DNA of 64,000 nucleotides, taken from the NCBI RefSeq assembly GCF_001746835.1, contig NZ_CP016094.1:744001-808000 (forward strand), given 5' to 3'. Within the stretch, counting starts at the first letter, position 1. Each line of letters starts with the position of its first letter. The position numbers and the translations under genes were made by a program. Below the pieces are notes generated by a model. It ran no database searches and had not been told where the DNA came from. It saw only the letters and a program-made list of their open reading frames with translations. This document shows, piece after piece, positions 36,843 through 45,652 of the stretch. The DNA is from Lacunisphaera limnophila. GTDB lineage: Bacteria; Verrucomicrobiota; Verrucomicrobiia; Opitutales; Opitutaceae.

Positions 36843-39185
36843 ATGAACAAATCCCCCCTGCTCGGACTCACCGTGCTGTTATTCAGTGCCGTGGCCCACG
36901 CCACCACCGCGCCCGTTCCCTCCATCAACCGGACGGTGCTCCCCATCGCCCCGGAACCAAACCAAAGCGTGGTGGGCCTGCGCTCCAAGGACTCCAAGGG
37001 GGTGTTCCCGCGCCCGGTCACCGCTCCGGCAGGGGCCCCGAACGTGTTCCTGATCATGCTCGACGACGTGGGCTTCGGCGCCTCCAGCAGCTTCGGCGGG
37101 GCCATCAGCACGCCCAACATCCAAAAGCTGGCCGACAACGGGCTGCGCTATAACCGCTTTCACACCACCGCGGTCTGCAGCCCGACGCGCGCGGCGCTGA
37201 TCACCGGGCGCAACCACCACACGGCGCACACCGGCGTCGTGATGGAAATGGCCACGGGCTACGATGGCTACAACAGCCTGGTCGGAAAAGACATGGCCAC
37301 CATCGGCGAGATGCTGAAACTCAATGGCTACAACACGGCCTGGTTCGGCAAGAACCACAACGTGGCGGACTGGGAGTCCACCCAGGCGGGCCCCTTCGAC
37401 CGCTGGCCCACCGGCATGGGCTTCGAGAAATTCTACGGCTTCCTCGGCGGCGTGGCGAACAACTGGCGGCCCGCGCTCTATGACGGCACGACGCCGATCG
37501 AGCCCCATGTCGGCAAACCCAACTACAACCTGGACTATGACCTGGCCGACCAGGCGATCAGCTGGATCCAGATGCAGAAAACCGTGGCGCCCGAGAAACC
37601 CTTTCTCTGCTACATCGCCCCGGGCGCCATCCATGCCCCGCAGCATGCGACGCCGGAGTGGATCGCCAAGTACAAGGGCAAGTTTGACCAGGGCTGGGAT
37701 AAGCTGCGCGAGGAAACCTTCGCCCGCCAGAAACAGATGGGCATCATCCCGGCCGATGCCAAGCTGACGCCGCGGCCGCCTGAGATGCCGAGCTGGGATT
37801 CGATGAGCGACCGGCAGAAGCGGGTGATGGCGCGCATGATGGAAGTCGCCGCCGGCCAGCTTTCCCAGGTGGACTACAACATCGGCCGCGTGCTCCAGGC
37901 CATCGACGATCTCGGCCAGACCGAAAACACGCTGGTAATCTTCATCATTGGTGACAACGGCGGCAGCGGCGAAGGCACCCTCCAGGGCGTCTTCAACGAC
38001 ATGAACATCGTTTCCCAGAGCACCGAGACCCTCGATTATCTCGAGAAGAACATGGACGACATGGGCGGCTGGAAGTCCTCGAATCTCTACGGTGTGCCCT
38101 GGGCCTGGGCGACCAACACCCCGTTCCAGTGGACCAAACAGGTGGCCAGCCACTTCGGCGGCACGCGCAACGGCTTGGTCATTTCCTGGCCGAAGGGCAT
38201 CAAGGCCCGGGGCGAGATCCGCTCGCAGTTCTCCCATGTCATCGACATTGTCCCCACGATTCTGGAGGCGGCCGGTCTGCCCCAGCCGACCTCGGTGAAT
38301 GGCACGGACCAGCACCCGATCGAGGGCACCAGCATGGTTTACACCTTCGACAACGCCAAGGCAGAGGACCGCCGCAAGACCCAGTATTTTGAGATCTTCG
38401 GCAACTCGGGCATCTACCACGACGGCTGGTTTGCGGGCACCCACCCGTTCCGGCTGCCGTGGAGCGGCGTCGGCACCGACGTCGATGTGCTCACGACCAA
38501 GTGGGAGCTCTACCACATCGACCAGGACTTCTCCCAGGCGGAGAACCTGGCTGAACAAATGCCGGAAAAGCTGCGCGAGATGCAGGTGCGGTTTTATGCC
38601 GAAGCCGCCAAGTATAACGTGCTGCCGATCCAGACTTCGGCGGCCGAGCGTTTCGGCGAAGGCATCCGCCCCAGCATGACCGGCGACCGCAAGACTTTCT
38701 CCTACATGGCGGGCCTGAAGCGCATCCCTGAGGGCACGGCGCCACCGATCAAGAACCGCTCGTGGAGCATCACCACCGACGTCACCCTGAAGGGCAACGA
38801 GTCGGGGGTAATCGCCACCCAGGGCGGCATCCTGGCTGGGTACGCTTTCTACTTCGAACAAGGCAAACCGGTGTTCAGCTACAGCTTCACCAATGGTGAA
38901 CGGTGGCGCTTCATCTCCCCGGATCCGCTCCCCGCGGGGAAGCACAAGCTGGTCATGAGCTTCACCTACGACGGTGGCGGCATGGGCAAGGGTGGCAAGG
39001 TAGCCATCACGGCCGATGGCAAGGTGGTCGCAGAGGGCCATATCGGCAGGACCGTACCCTTCCGCTTCTCGACGGAAGAGACCTTGGACATCGGCGAAGA
39101 CACCGGCACGCCGGTGGACTTGTCCTACGACGTCCCGGCTCGCTTCACCGGCGAACTCGGCAAGGTCGTCTTTGACCTGCAGTAA
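36843..39185 (+). CDS. Secreted arylsulfatase
   Basis: A 780-residue sulfatase with a signal peptide (MNKSPLLGLTVLLFSAVAHA). The formylglycine site is Cys112 in CSPTRAALITG; metal-binding residues are seen in MLDDVGFG (Asp74, Asp75) and IGDNGGSGEG. The long form with a C-terminal beta domain (ATQGGILAGYAFYFEQGKPVFSY; then KVAITADGKVVAEG) resembles large arylsulfatases of the AtsA type, which hydrolyse aryl, alkyl or sugar sulfate esters in the periplasm. A formylglycine-generating enzyme is not in this window. The gene sits between an outer-membrane barrel gene and a cytochrome gene on the same strand, an unusual setting for a sulfatase. Confidence 0.93.
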   Translation: MNKSPLLGLTVLLFSAVAHATTAPVPSINRTVLPIAPEPNQSVVGLRSKDSKGVFPRPVTAPAGAPNVFLIMLDDVGFGASSSFGGAISTPNIQKLADNGLRYNRFHTTAVCSPTRAALITGRNHHTAHTGVVMEMATGYDGYNSLVGKDMATIGEMLKLNGYNTAWFGKNHNVADWESTQAGPFDRWPTGMGFEKFYGFLGGVANNWRPALYDGTTPIEPHVGKPNYNLDYDLADQAISWIQMQKTVAPEKPFLCYIAPGAIHAPQHATPEWIAKYKGKFDQGWDKLREETFARQKQMGIIPADAKLTPRPPEMPSWDSMSDRQKRVMARMMEVAAGQLSQVDYNIGRVLQAIDDLGQTENTLVIFIIGDNGGSGEGTLQGVFNDMNIVSQSTETLDYLEKNMDDMGGWKSSNLYGVPWAWATNTPFQWTKQVASHFGGTRNGLVISWPKGIKARGEIRSQFSHVIDIVPTILEAAGLPQPTSVNGTDQHPIEGTSMVYTFDNAKAEDRRKTQYFEIFGNSGIYHDGWFAGTHPFRLPWSGVGTDVDVLTTKWELYHIDQDFSQAENLAEQMPEKLREMQVRFYAEAAKYNVLPIQTSAAERFGEGIRPSMTGDRKTFSYMAGLKRIPEGTAPPIKNRSWSITTDVTLKGNESGVIATQGGILAGYAFYFEQGKPVFSYSFTNGERWRFISPDPLPAGKHKLVMSFTYDGGGMGKGGKVAITADGKVVAEGHIGRTVPFRFSTEETLDIGEDTGTPVDLSYDVPARFTGELGKVVFDLQ

Positions 39186-39236
39186 ACGCGGCGAACTGGG
39201 CGGGATCCACGTTCCGACCAGCTGCACCACCGCCGT

Positions 39237-41423
39237 ATGTTCCCCCCTCCCACCCACTGCAGGACCCTTGGCCTGACAGTGGGTGTTTTGCTTATCGCCG
39301 GCGGCTGCAGTCGGCCGGCGGTCCGTCCGGCGACGGTGGCGTCTGCGGTGGCCCAGACCTCGGCTTCCTGTCGCGAATGCCACGCCGAAATCTTCCAAGC
39401 CTGGTCGACCACCGACCATGCCCTGGCCAACCGGCCGGTGGATCCGCCGGCGGATGCCGCCGCCTTCGCGTCGTTTCACCCGCCTGCGGGCGTGGGCCCG
39501 GGCACGGCACCCGAGTTCATCCTGGGCCACAAGCCGCTTTGGCAGCCGTTGCTGCCGGCCCCGGGCGGACGCTGGCAGCCGCACGAACTGGCCTACGATC
39601 CGGTGAAGCACGAATGGTTCAACGTCTTCGGCCCGGAGAACCGGCAGGCCGGGGAGTGGGGCCATTGGACCGGACGCGGGATGAACTGGAATTCCATGTG
39701 CGCCCAATGCCACATGACGGGCTATCGCAAGAACTACACCGCGGCCACCGACAGCTACCGCTCCACCTGGGTCGAGCACGGCGTGGGGTGCATCCAGTGC
39801 CACGGCCCGACTCTGGGCGACCACGGCCAGGGACCCAAGCGAACGGGGCCGGCCCAGCCGCAACCGCCATTCTTCGGCGACCGCCAGAAGATGATGCAGA
39901 CCTGTGCTCCCTGCCACGCGCGCAACCAGCTTCTGACCGACCAATTCCAGCCGGGGGACGACTACGCCCAACACCACCGCATGGTGCTGCCGGTGGATCC
40001 GGCCACCTATTACCCCGACGGCCAGCAGCGCGACGAGGTCTTCAACTGGACCTCCGTGCAACTCAGCCGCATGGCCCACGCCGGCGTGACGTGCCTCGAC
40101 TGCCACGATCCGCACACCAACCGGACCATCCTGCCGGTGCAGGACAACCAGCTCTGCCTGCAATGCCACGCCGCGCCCGGGCGCGTCCAACCGAACGGCA
40201 CCAAGGCGATCGCTATCGACCCCACCGCGCATTCGCACCACGCCGCCGGCAGCACCGGCAACTCCTGCGTCGCCTGCCACATGCCGACAACCCGTTACAT
40301 GCAGCGCGCTGCGCGCCATGATCACGGCTGGCTCAAGCCCGATCCGCTGCTGACGCAGGAACTCGGCATTCCCAATGCCTGCAGCACGTGCCACACGGAC
40401 CAGACCCTGGAATGGAACATCGCCAAGGCCGATGAATGGTATGGCGACAAGCTGAACTCGCGGCAACGGGCCCGGGCCCGGGCCGTGGCCGGGGCCCAAT
40501 CGGTCCGGCCCGGCGCCGCCCGGGCGCTGCACGCGTTGCTCCGGTTTGAGGATATTCCGGCTTGGCGGGCCACCTACCTTTCCCTCCTGGTCGATCTGCC
40601 GGAGCGTGGTGACCACGACGGCCAGGCGGCCGCGCTGCAATCCAGCCGGGCCGCCGACCCGCTCGAGCGCGCGGCCGCCGTGCGCCTGCTGGCCACCCTC
40701 CCTGGCACCGCCGAGCAGGTGCGACCCCTCCTGCAGGATCCGGTCCGCCTGGTGCGGCTCGACGCCGCCTGGGCCTTGTCGCCGGAACTCGCCCCCGATG
40801 CCCCGGCCCGGCGGGAACTGGACGCCCACCTGGCCCTGGATCTCGACCAGCCGCTCGGGCGTTATCGGCTCGGTACCGATTGGGCGGACCGCGGCCAGCG
40901 CGCCGAGGCCGGGAAGGAAATCTCGCTCGCGATCCAGTGGGATCCCTATTCGGCGGGTTTTCACGACGCGCTCGGCCTGCTCCTCTCCGCCGACGGCAAA
41001 ACCGCGGAAGCGGCCGCCCGCATCCAGCGCGCCGCGGAACTGGCGGCGACCGACGGCGCCCAGGCGATGCGCGCCGGCCTGGCGTGGGCGGAGGCCGGCC
41101 AGCCGGACCGGGCCGCCGGATGGCTGGAACAGGCTGTGAACCGGGAACCGCAGCTGGACCAGGCGTGGTACAACCTGGGGCTCTTGCTCGCCAGCCAGGA
41201 GAAACTCCCCGAGGCAACCGAGGCGCTGGCCCGGGCGGAAAAGCTCCAGCCCCAATCCGCCGACTACGCTTTTGCCCAGGCCACCGTGCTCGCCCGGCGC
41301 GGGGATCGCGCCGGAGCGCGGAACGCCGCGCTGCGCGCGCTGCAGCTGGATCCGCAGCACCGGGAGGCCGCCGGTTTGCTGCGGGCAACCGAATCACGAG
41401 ACCCCGCCACTCCCTTGCCATGA
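39237..41423 (+). CDS. Octaheme c-type cytochrome fused to TPR domain, lipoprotein
   Basis: A 728-residue secreted protein. The signal sequence ends in a possible lipobox at Cys24 (LLIAGGC). Eight CXXCH heme-binding motifs follow in the first 390 residues: CRECH, CAQCH, CIQCH, CAPCH, CLDCH, CLQCH, CVACH and CSTCH. The cytochrome part resembles the c554/NrfA-related fold in spacing. From about residue 450 onward come HEAT- or TPR-like helical repeats, ending in TPR units (AWYNLGLLLASQEKLPEATEALARAEKLQP). The role would be periplasmic electron transfer, coupled to protein binding by the repeats. The stop overlaps the start of the phospholipase gene (ATGA), so the two are translationally coupled. 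Confidence 0.9.
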   Translation: MFPPPTHCRTLGLTVGVLLIAGGCSRPAVRPATVASAVAQTSASCRECHAEIFQAWSTTDHALANRPVDPPADAAAFASFHPPAGVGPGTAPEFILGHKPLWQPLLPAPGGRWQPHELAYDPVKHEWFNVFGPENRQAGEWGHWTGRGMNWNSMCAQCHMTGYRKNYTAATDSYRSTWVEHGVGCIQCHGPTLGDHGQGPKRTGPAQPQPPFFGDRQKMMQTCAPCHARNQLLTDQFQPGDDYAQHHRMVLPVDPATYYPDGQQRDEVFNWTSVQLSRMAHAGVTCLDCHDPHTNRTILPVQDNQLCLQCHAAPGRVQPNGTKAIAIDPTAHSHHAAGSTGNSCVACHMPTTRYMQRAARHDHGWLKPDPLLTQELGIPNACSTCHTDQTLEWNIAKADEWYGDKLNSRQRARARAVAGAQSVRPGAARALHALLRFEDIPAWRATYLSLLVDLPERGDHDGQAAALQSSRAADPLERAAAVRLLATLPGTAEQVRPLLQDPVRLVRLDAAWALSPELAPDAPARRELDAHLALDLDQPLGRYRLGTDWADRGQRAEAGKEISLAIQWDPYSAGFHDALGLLLSADGKTAEAAARIQRAAELAATDGAQAMRAGLAWAEAGQPDRAAGWLEQAVNREPQLDQAWYNLGLLLASQEKLPEATEALARAEKLQPQSADYAFAQATVLARRGDRAGARNAALRALQLDPQHREAAGLLRATESRDPATPLP

Positions 41424-42661
41424 CAATCCACCTCCCCCGCACCGTCCTCGTGGTCCTGACCCTGGGTTTTTTGCCTTGCGCTACCGACGCCCGGGCGGCG
41501 CCGGCCCAGCTCACGCAGGCGCTGCAGTCCCCAGCCGGGCCGGTGGTCGCCGGCACGATGCTGGAGATCGACCTGCTCATCACCAACAGCGGCAGCAGTC
41601 CGGCCACCGTGGACACCCCCGCGCGGCTGCCCTTGGTGGCGGCCACACCGCTCGGCGCGCGGGCCTTCGCGCTCACCCGCGCCGCCGCTGAGTCAGGAGC
41701 CGTGATGGTCCCGGCCGGCGGCTTTGCCCGGATGCGCTACGCGATGCTGGTGCCGCTCCAAGCCAAAGGCCTGGGCATCCTCGCCGCGGAAGACGACACT
41801 TACGGCCGGATCGCGGTCGAGGTGCTGCCGGCCCCCGATCTTTCGTCCCCCGCGCCGGCACCCGCCGCGCCGGCCATCGCGCAGGCCCCCGGTGACGCGG
41901 TCACACCCGCGGCCATCACCAAGCGCCGGCCATTGGGCGTGCTCCCGTACGAGCCGGTTTATTTTTCCCTGGGTTTCCACAAGATCGTGAACGCCCGGTT
42001 TCAGCTGAGCCTGAAATTCCGGCCCTTCGGCCCCCCGGACGAAGGGATCGACCTGCCCGGGTCCTTCCTCGGGAACCTCTATGGCGGTTTCACCCAGACT
42101 TCGCTCTGGGACCTCGAGTCCGACTCGAAGCCCTTCTACGACACGAGCTACAAGCCGACTCTGCTCTATCAGCGCCACGACACCGGCCGGACCCTGTTTG
42201 GCGCCCGGCTGGGCTACGCCGCCGGCATCGAGCACGAATCCAACGGCCAGGGCGGGACGGCCAGCCGCAGCATGAACCTGCTGGTGTTCCGGCCGACCCT
42301 GCAGTGGGCCCTGGCCGACGGCTGGACGGCGGTGTTCTCGCCCAAGCTCTACGCCTACATCGAGAAATCCGAGGACCAGGATCTCCCCGACTATCGCGGT
42401 TACGGCGACTACCTCTTCTATGTGGAGAACCCTGACTCCTGGAAACTGGCGACGACCGTCCGGCTCGGCAGCTCCGGCCGCGGCAGCATCCTGGTGGATG
42501 GCTCGTATCCGCTGCGCCGGATCCTCGGCGATCACCCGCCGACGGGGTGGGCCCAGGGCTTCATTCACCTGCAGTATTTCAACGGCTACACGGAGTCCCT
42601 CCGCACCTACAACCTGCACACGCCCTGGCAACTCCGCCTGGGCTACATGCTGATCCGCTGA
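41420..42661 (+). CDS. pldA: Outer-membrane phospholipase A1 with N-terminal beta domain
   Basis: A 413-residue protein with signal peptide and two parts. Residues about 27-150 look like a beta-sandwich (MLEIDLLITNSGSSPATVDTPARL), followed by a Pro/Ala linker. Residues about 175-413 match the OMPLA barrel. The catalytic signature is intact: His272 and Ser274 in GIEHESNGQ and Asn286 in SRSMN, with the same 12-residue Ser-Asn spacing as in the Escherichia enzyme. OMPLA dimers cleave phospholipids that reach the outer leaflet, in a calcium-dependent way. The N-terminal extension is not part of the classical enzyme. It overlaps the cytochrome gene by four bases. Confidence 0.9.
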   Translation: MTIHLPRTVLVVLTLGFLPCATDARAAPAQLTQALQSPAGPVVAGTMLEIDLLITNSGSSPATVDTPARLPLVAATPLGARAFALTRAAAESGAVMVPAGGFARMRYAMLVPLQAKGLGILAAEDDTYGRIAVEVLPAPDLSSPAPAPAAPAIAQAPGDAVTPAAITKRRPLGVLPYEPVYFSLGFHKIVNARFQLSLKFRPFGPPDEGIDLPGSFLGNLYGGFTQTSLWDLESDSKPFYDTSYKPTLLYQRHDTGRTLFGARLGYAAGIEHESNGQGGTASRSMNLLVFRPTLQWALADGWTAVFSPKLYAYIEKSEDQDLPDYRGYGDYLFYVENPDSWKLATTVRLGSSGRGSILVDGSYPLRRILGDHPPTGWAQGFIHLQYFNGYTESLRTYNLHTPWQLRLGYMLIR

Positions 42662-42710
42662 ACCCGCCGCCGGTGGACAGTTTTCCCGTTCTTCCTCTCC
42701 CCGCCCAACC

Positions 42711-43295
42711 ATGAACCTCACCCAGCCAACCGCCCTCGGCCGGATCCTGCTCGGATTCTGCCTTTTCGCCGCCGCTTCGCTCAGCCAGGCCAAAGATTCG
42801 CCCGACGAACAGCGGGCCAAAATTCACCAAACAAAAGACGAAGTGCTCGCTGAACTCTACAAGCTGAATCCCGGCGCCGAGGCCAAGATCAAGCAGTCGG
42901 TGGGCTACGCCGTGTTCTCCAATGTCGGCGTCAATCTGGTGCTGGCCAGCTTTGCCGGCGGCCATGGAATCGTGGTGCAGAAGGGTCTGCTCAAGGATAC
43001 CGAGACCTACATGAAAATGGGCTCGGCGGGCCTCGGGATCGGTCTCGGCGTAAAGGATTTTCGCGCCGTGTTTGTCTTCAATGACAAGGACAAGTTGCAG
43101 GCCTTTTTGGAGCAGGGCTGGGATTTCAGCGCCCAGGCCGATGCCGCGGCCCAATCCGGGGAAAAGGGTGGCTCGGCCGCCGGCGCCGGCAACCTGGCGG
43201 AGGGCGTCGAGGTGTTCCAGATCACGAAGAACGGTCTGGCGCTGCAGGCCACCCTGCAGGGCACGAAATACTGGCAGGACAAGGACCTGAACTGA
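42711..43295 (+). CDS. SYLF/Ysc84 domain lipid-binding protein
   Basis: A 194-residue secreted protein with signal peptide (cleavage near LSQA). The SYLF domain is seen in AKIKQSVGYAVFSNVGVNLVLASFAGGHGIVV, then TYMKMGSAGLGIGLGVKDFRAVFVF. It closes with VEVFQITKNGLALQATLQGTKYW. SYLF proteins bind phosphoinositides or other lipids. In bacteria they are mostly uncharacterised exported proteins. Its place directly after the phospholipase gene suggests a role in binding released lipid or in envelope stress, which is inference. Confidence 0.87.
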   Translation: MNLTQPTALGRILLGFCLFAAASLSQAKDSPDEQRAKIHQTKDEVLAELYKLNPGAEAKIKQSVGYAVFSNVGVNLVLASFAGGHGIVVQKGLLKDTETYMKMGSAGLGIGLGVKDFRAVFVFNDKDKLQAFLEQGWDFSAQADAAAQSGEKGGSAAGAGNLAEGVEVFQITKNGLALQATLQGTKYWQDKDLN

Positions 43296-43304
43296 TCTTC
43301 ACCC

Positions 43305-44351
43305 ATGAAACCCATGTACGACCGGTTTGCCTCTGCCTTTGGTTCATGGGCCCGGTCCGGCATACTGGCTGGCGCCTGCCTCGTCATGCCGTTGCTGGCC
43401 GCGGCCGAAAAGCCGCCCGGAGCGGCGCCGGTCGCACCAGGATTTTTGGACCGGTTCCAGCAGGGCTTCGCCCACACGCTGGACCAATCGTCGCGCTGGG
43501 TGGACGGCCTGTTCGGCGAGGAACGTTACACCAATGCAGGCAAGGGCGCGAACGGTCAGCTGCAGGTGCGCACCCTCTGGCAGGAATATCAGGGCATCCG
43601 GGTGCGCACCCAACTCCGGGCCAACCTGCCGCTGGCGCAACTCAGCCACCGGCTCAACGCTTTCATCGGGAAGGGCGGCACGGATGACATCGTGCAGGAC
43701 AAGAACCAGAGCCCCACGGGATCGTCGGACCCCAAGGATAACTCCTGGTTGGTCGGATTGGGCTACACCCCGCCTTGGTCCCATGCCCAGCGCGTCACGC
43801 TCCAAGCGGGGGCGATCCTGCGCTGGCCGCCCGATGCCTATGTCCGGGCCAACTACCACTACCAACACGCCTTCGCCCCCGGCCAGACCGTGACCTTCAG
43901 CGAAAGCGTCTTCTGGAAGGAGAGCGAACAGTTCGGCTGCTCCAGCTCGCTCGACTTCGCCTGGCAGTTGCGGGATGACCTCGTGTTACGTTTTCCCAAC
44001 TGGGCGAAGATTTCGGACGCCACCTCGGGTGTGCAATACGACTCCCGGGCCCACCTCTACCAGAAGCTCGGCAACCACCGGGCCCTCCTGTATGGCGTCG
44101 GCCTGCAGGGCGACACCCGGGATGCTGTCCCGGTCCGGCAATATGGCGCCTACGTGGTGTATCGGCAGCGCATGTTTCGGGACTGGCTCACGGGGGAGCT
44201 GATCGCCGGCGCCACCATGCTGCGCGAGAACGGCTGGAGCCGGAGAAAACTATCCACGATCGTCGGCGTGGGTTTCGAAATGGCTTTCGAGGAAAAACAC
44301 GACGCGACCGGTTCGGTCTTGTCCGACCGCCTCTTGCGCTCGCCGCAGTAA
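43305..44351 (+). CDS. Putative outer-membrane barrel protein, unknown function
   Basis: A 348-residue exported protein. After a signal sequence (about residues 1-33) comes a segment FLDRFQQGFAHTLDQSSRWVDGLFG, then a series of amphipathic strands (IRVRTQLRANLPLAQLSHRLNAFIG; NSWLVGLGYTPPW; VRANYHYQHAF; LVLRFPNWAKISD) in keeping with a beta barrel. It ends with IVGVGFEMAF and a short tail rather than a terminal phenylalanine. No family is confidently recognised. It is nine bases after the SYLF gene, so it should be co-transcribed with the phospholipase cluster. Outer-membrane placement is inference from composition. Confidence 0.7.
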   Translation: MKPMYDRFASAFGSWARSGILAGACLVMPLLAAAEKPPGAAPVAPGFLDRFQQGFAHTLDQSSRWVDGLFGEERYTNAGKGANGQLQVRTLWQEYQGIRVRTQLRANLPLAQLSHRLNAFIGKGGTDDIVQDKNQSPTGSSDPKDNSWLVGLGYTPPWSHAQRVTLQAGAILRWPPDAYVRANYHYQHAFAPGQTVTFSESVFWKESEQFGCSSSLDFAWQLRDDLVLRFPNWAKISDATSGVQYDSRAHLYQKLGNHRALLYGVGLQGDTRDAVPVRQYGAYVVYRQRMFRDWLTGELIAGATMLRENGWSRRKLSTIVGVGFEMAFEEKHDATGSVLSDRLLRSPQ

Positions 44352-44405
44352 CGCTGCCCCTAAGCCCGTCCGGAAAATTCGTTACATGGCCTCCGCTTCA
44401 TCGTT

Positions 44406-45620
44406 ATGACCCACGACCAAATCTCCCTGTTCATCATCGCCGGCATTCTCCTCGTCGGTCTGCTCGGCGAGTGGCTCTTTGCGCGCACCGGTGTCCCCGA
44501 TGCGGTCTGGCTCATCGCCGTCGGGGCCGTCCTGGGGCCGGTGGCCGGCCTCGTGCAGGCCGCGGAGCTGCAGCTCGTCGCGCCGCTGCTGGGCGCGCTG
44601 ACGATCATCATCGTCCTGTTTCATGGCGGGCTGGGCCTGCCGCTCGACCAGCTGGTCACCCACGCCTGGAAGGCCTCGAAGCTGGCCGTGCTGACCTTCC
44701 TCGGGTCGGTGGGCGGCGTCGCGCTGCTCATCCTCGGCCTCGTCCGCGGCGGCGTGCTCCCGGCGGAGTGGACCTGGCAACTCGCCGTGCTGACCGGCCT
44801 GATCCTGGGCGGATCCAGCTCGGTGGTGGTCATGGCCACCCTCGGTTTTGCCAAGGTGGAGAATGCCGTGGCCCAACCGCTCAACGTGGAATCTGCCCTC
44901 ACGGATGTGCTGGTGGTCGTGTGCACGGGTGTGATGGTGGACCTGCTCCTCGCCGGCCATGTTTCGGCCACCGCCCCCCTGCTCAGCGTCAGCCGGAGCT
45001 TCGGGGTGGGCCTCCTCGGCGGGACGCTCTGCGGTCTGCTCCTCGTGCTATTCATCCAGCCGCTGATGCGCAGCCGCCACGCGTACATCTTCCTGCTCGC
45101 CATCATGCTTGGCCTCTACGCTGCAACGAGCCACTTTGGTGGCAGTCCCGCGCTCGCCGTGCTGGCGGCAGCGGTGACCCTGGGCAACGCCACGATGGTG
45201 CTGCGATTGCTCGGCCTGAGCACGGGCGAGCGCAAGCTGGAGTTGAGCAACACGTCGATGCGTCTGTCGGACTTTGCCCTCTTCATCGTGAAGTCGCTGT
45301 TTTTCACCTTCATCGGGGCCAGCCTGCCGCTGGCTCCGGGTCCGCTGGCCCTGGGAGCCGCGCTGGGGCTGGTACTGCTTCTCGTGCGCTGGCCCGCCGC
45401 CCGGCTCGCCCTAGCCGATGCGAATCTTTCCGCCGCCCAAAGGAACGTGGCCTGGGTCGCGCTGCCGCGGGGTCTGGCGGCGGGCGTCATGGCGCTCACC
45501 CCGGTCGCGGCGGGCATCCCCCACGCCGACTTGCTGCCCGCGCCCATCTTTGCCGCCATCGTGGCGACCATCCTGATCTTCGCCGTGGGCTTCCCCCTCG
45601 CCCGGCGGCAAGGCGCCTGA
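44406..45620 (+). CDS. Cation/proton antiporter, CPA family
   Basis: A 404-residue inner-membrane protein with about twelve membrane segments. It begins ISLFIIAGILLVGLLGEWLFARTGVPDAVWLI, the usual first two helices of Na+(K+)/H+ exchangers. The core motif LILGGSSSVVVMATL and the following NVESALTDVLVVV with an aspartate in a membrane helix fit the ion-binding site of the CPA1/NhaP group. It exchanges monovalent cations for protons; ion choice cannot be read from sequence. There is no C-terminal RCK or TrkA domain. It lies 54 bases after the envelope cluster and 32 bases before pgaA, and could be read with either. Confidence 0.87.
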   Translation: MTHDQISLFIIAGILLVGLLGEWLFARTGVPDAVWLIAVGAVLGPVAGLVQAAELQLVAPLLGALTIIIVLFHGGLGLPLDQLVTHAWKASKLAVLTFLGSVGGVALLILGLVRGGVLPAEWTWQLAVLTGLILGGSSSVVVMATLGFAKVENAVAQPLNVESALTDVLVVVCTGVMVDLLLAGHVSATAPLLSVSRSFGVGLLGGTLCGLLLVLFIQPLMRSRHAYIFLLAIMLGLYAATSHFGGSPALAVLAAAVTLGNATMVLRLLGLSTGERKLELSNTSMRLSDFALFIVKSLFFTFIGASLPLAPGPLALGAALGLVLLLVRWPAARLALADANLSAAQRNVAWVALPRGLAAGVMALTPVAAGIPHADLLPAPIFAAIVATILIFAVGFPLARRQGA

Positions 45621-45652
45621 GAAATCACGCCCCGCACCTTTCCTCTGCTTTC

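Noticed and set aside
36879-41360. A 1493-codon open frame on the minus strand
   Set aside because: It lies opposite the sulfatase and octaheme cytochrome genes, has no recognisable domains and shows the Gly/Ala/Arg/Val bias of antisense frames in GC-rich DNA. The plus-strand genes have clear motifs.
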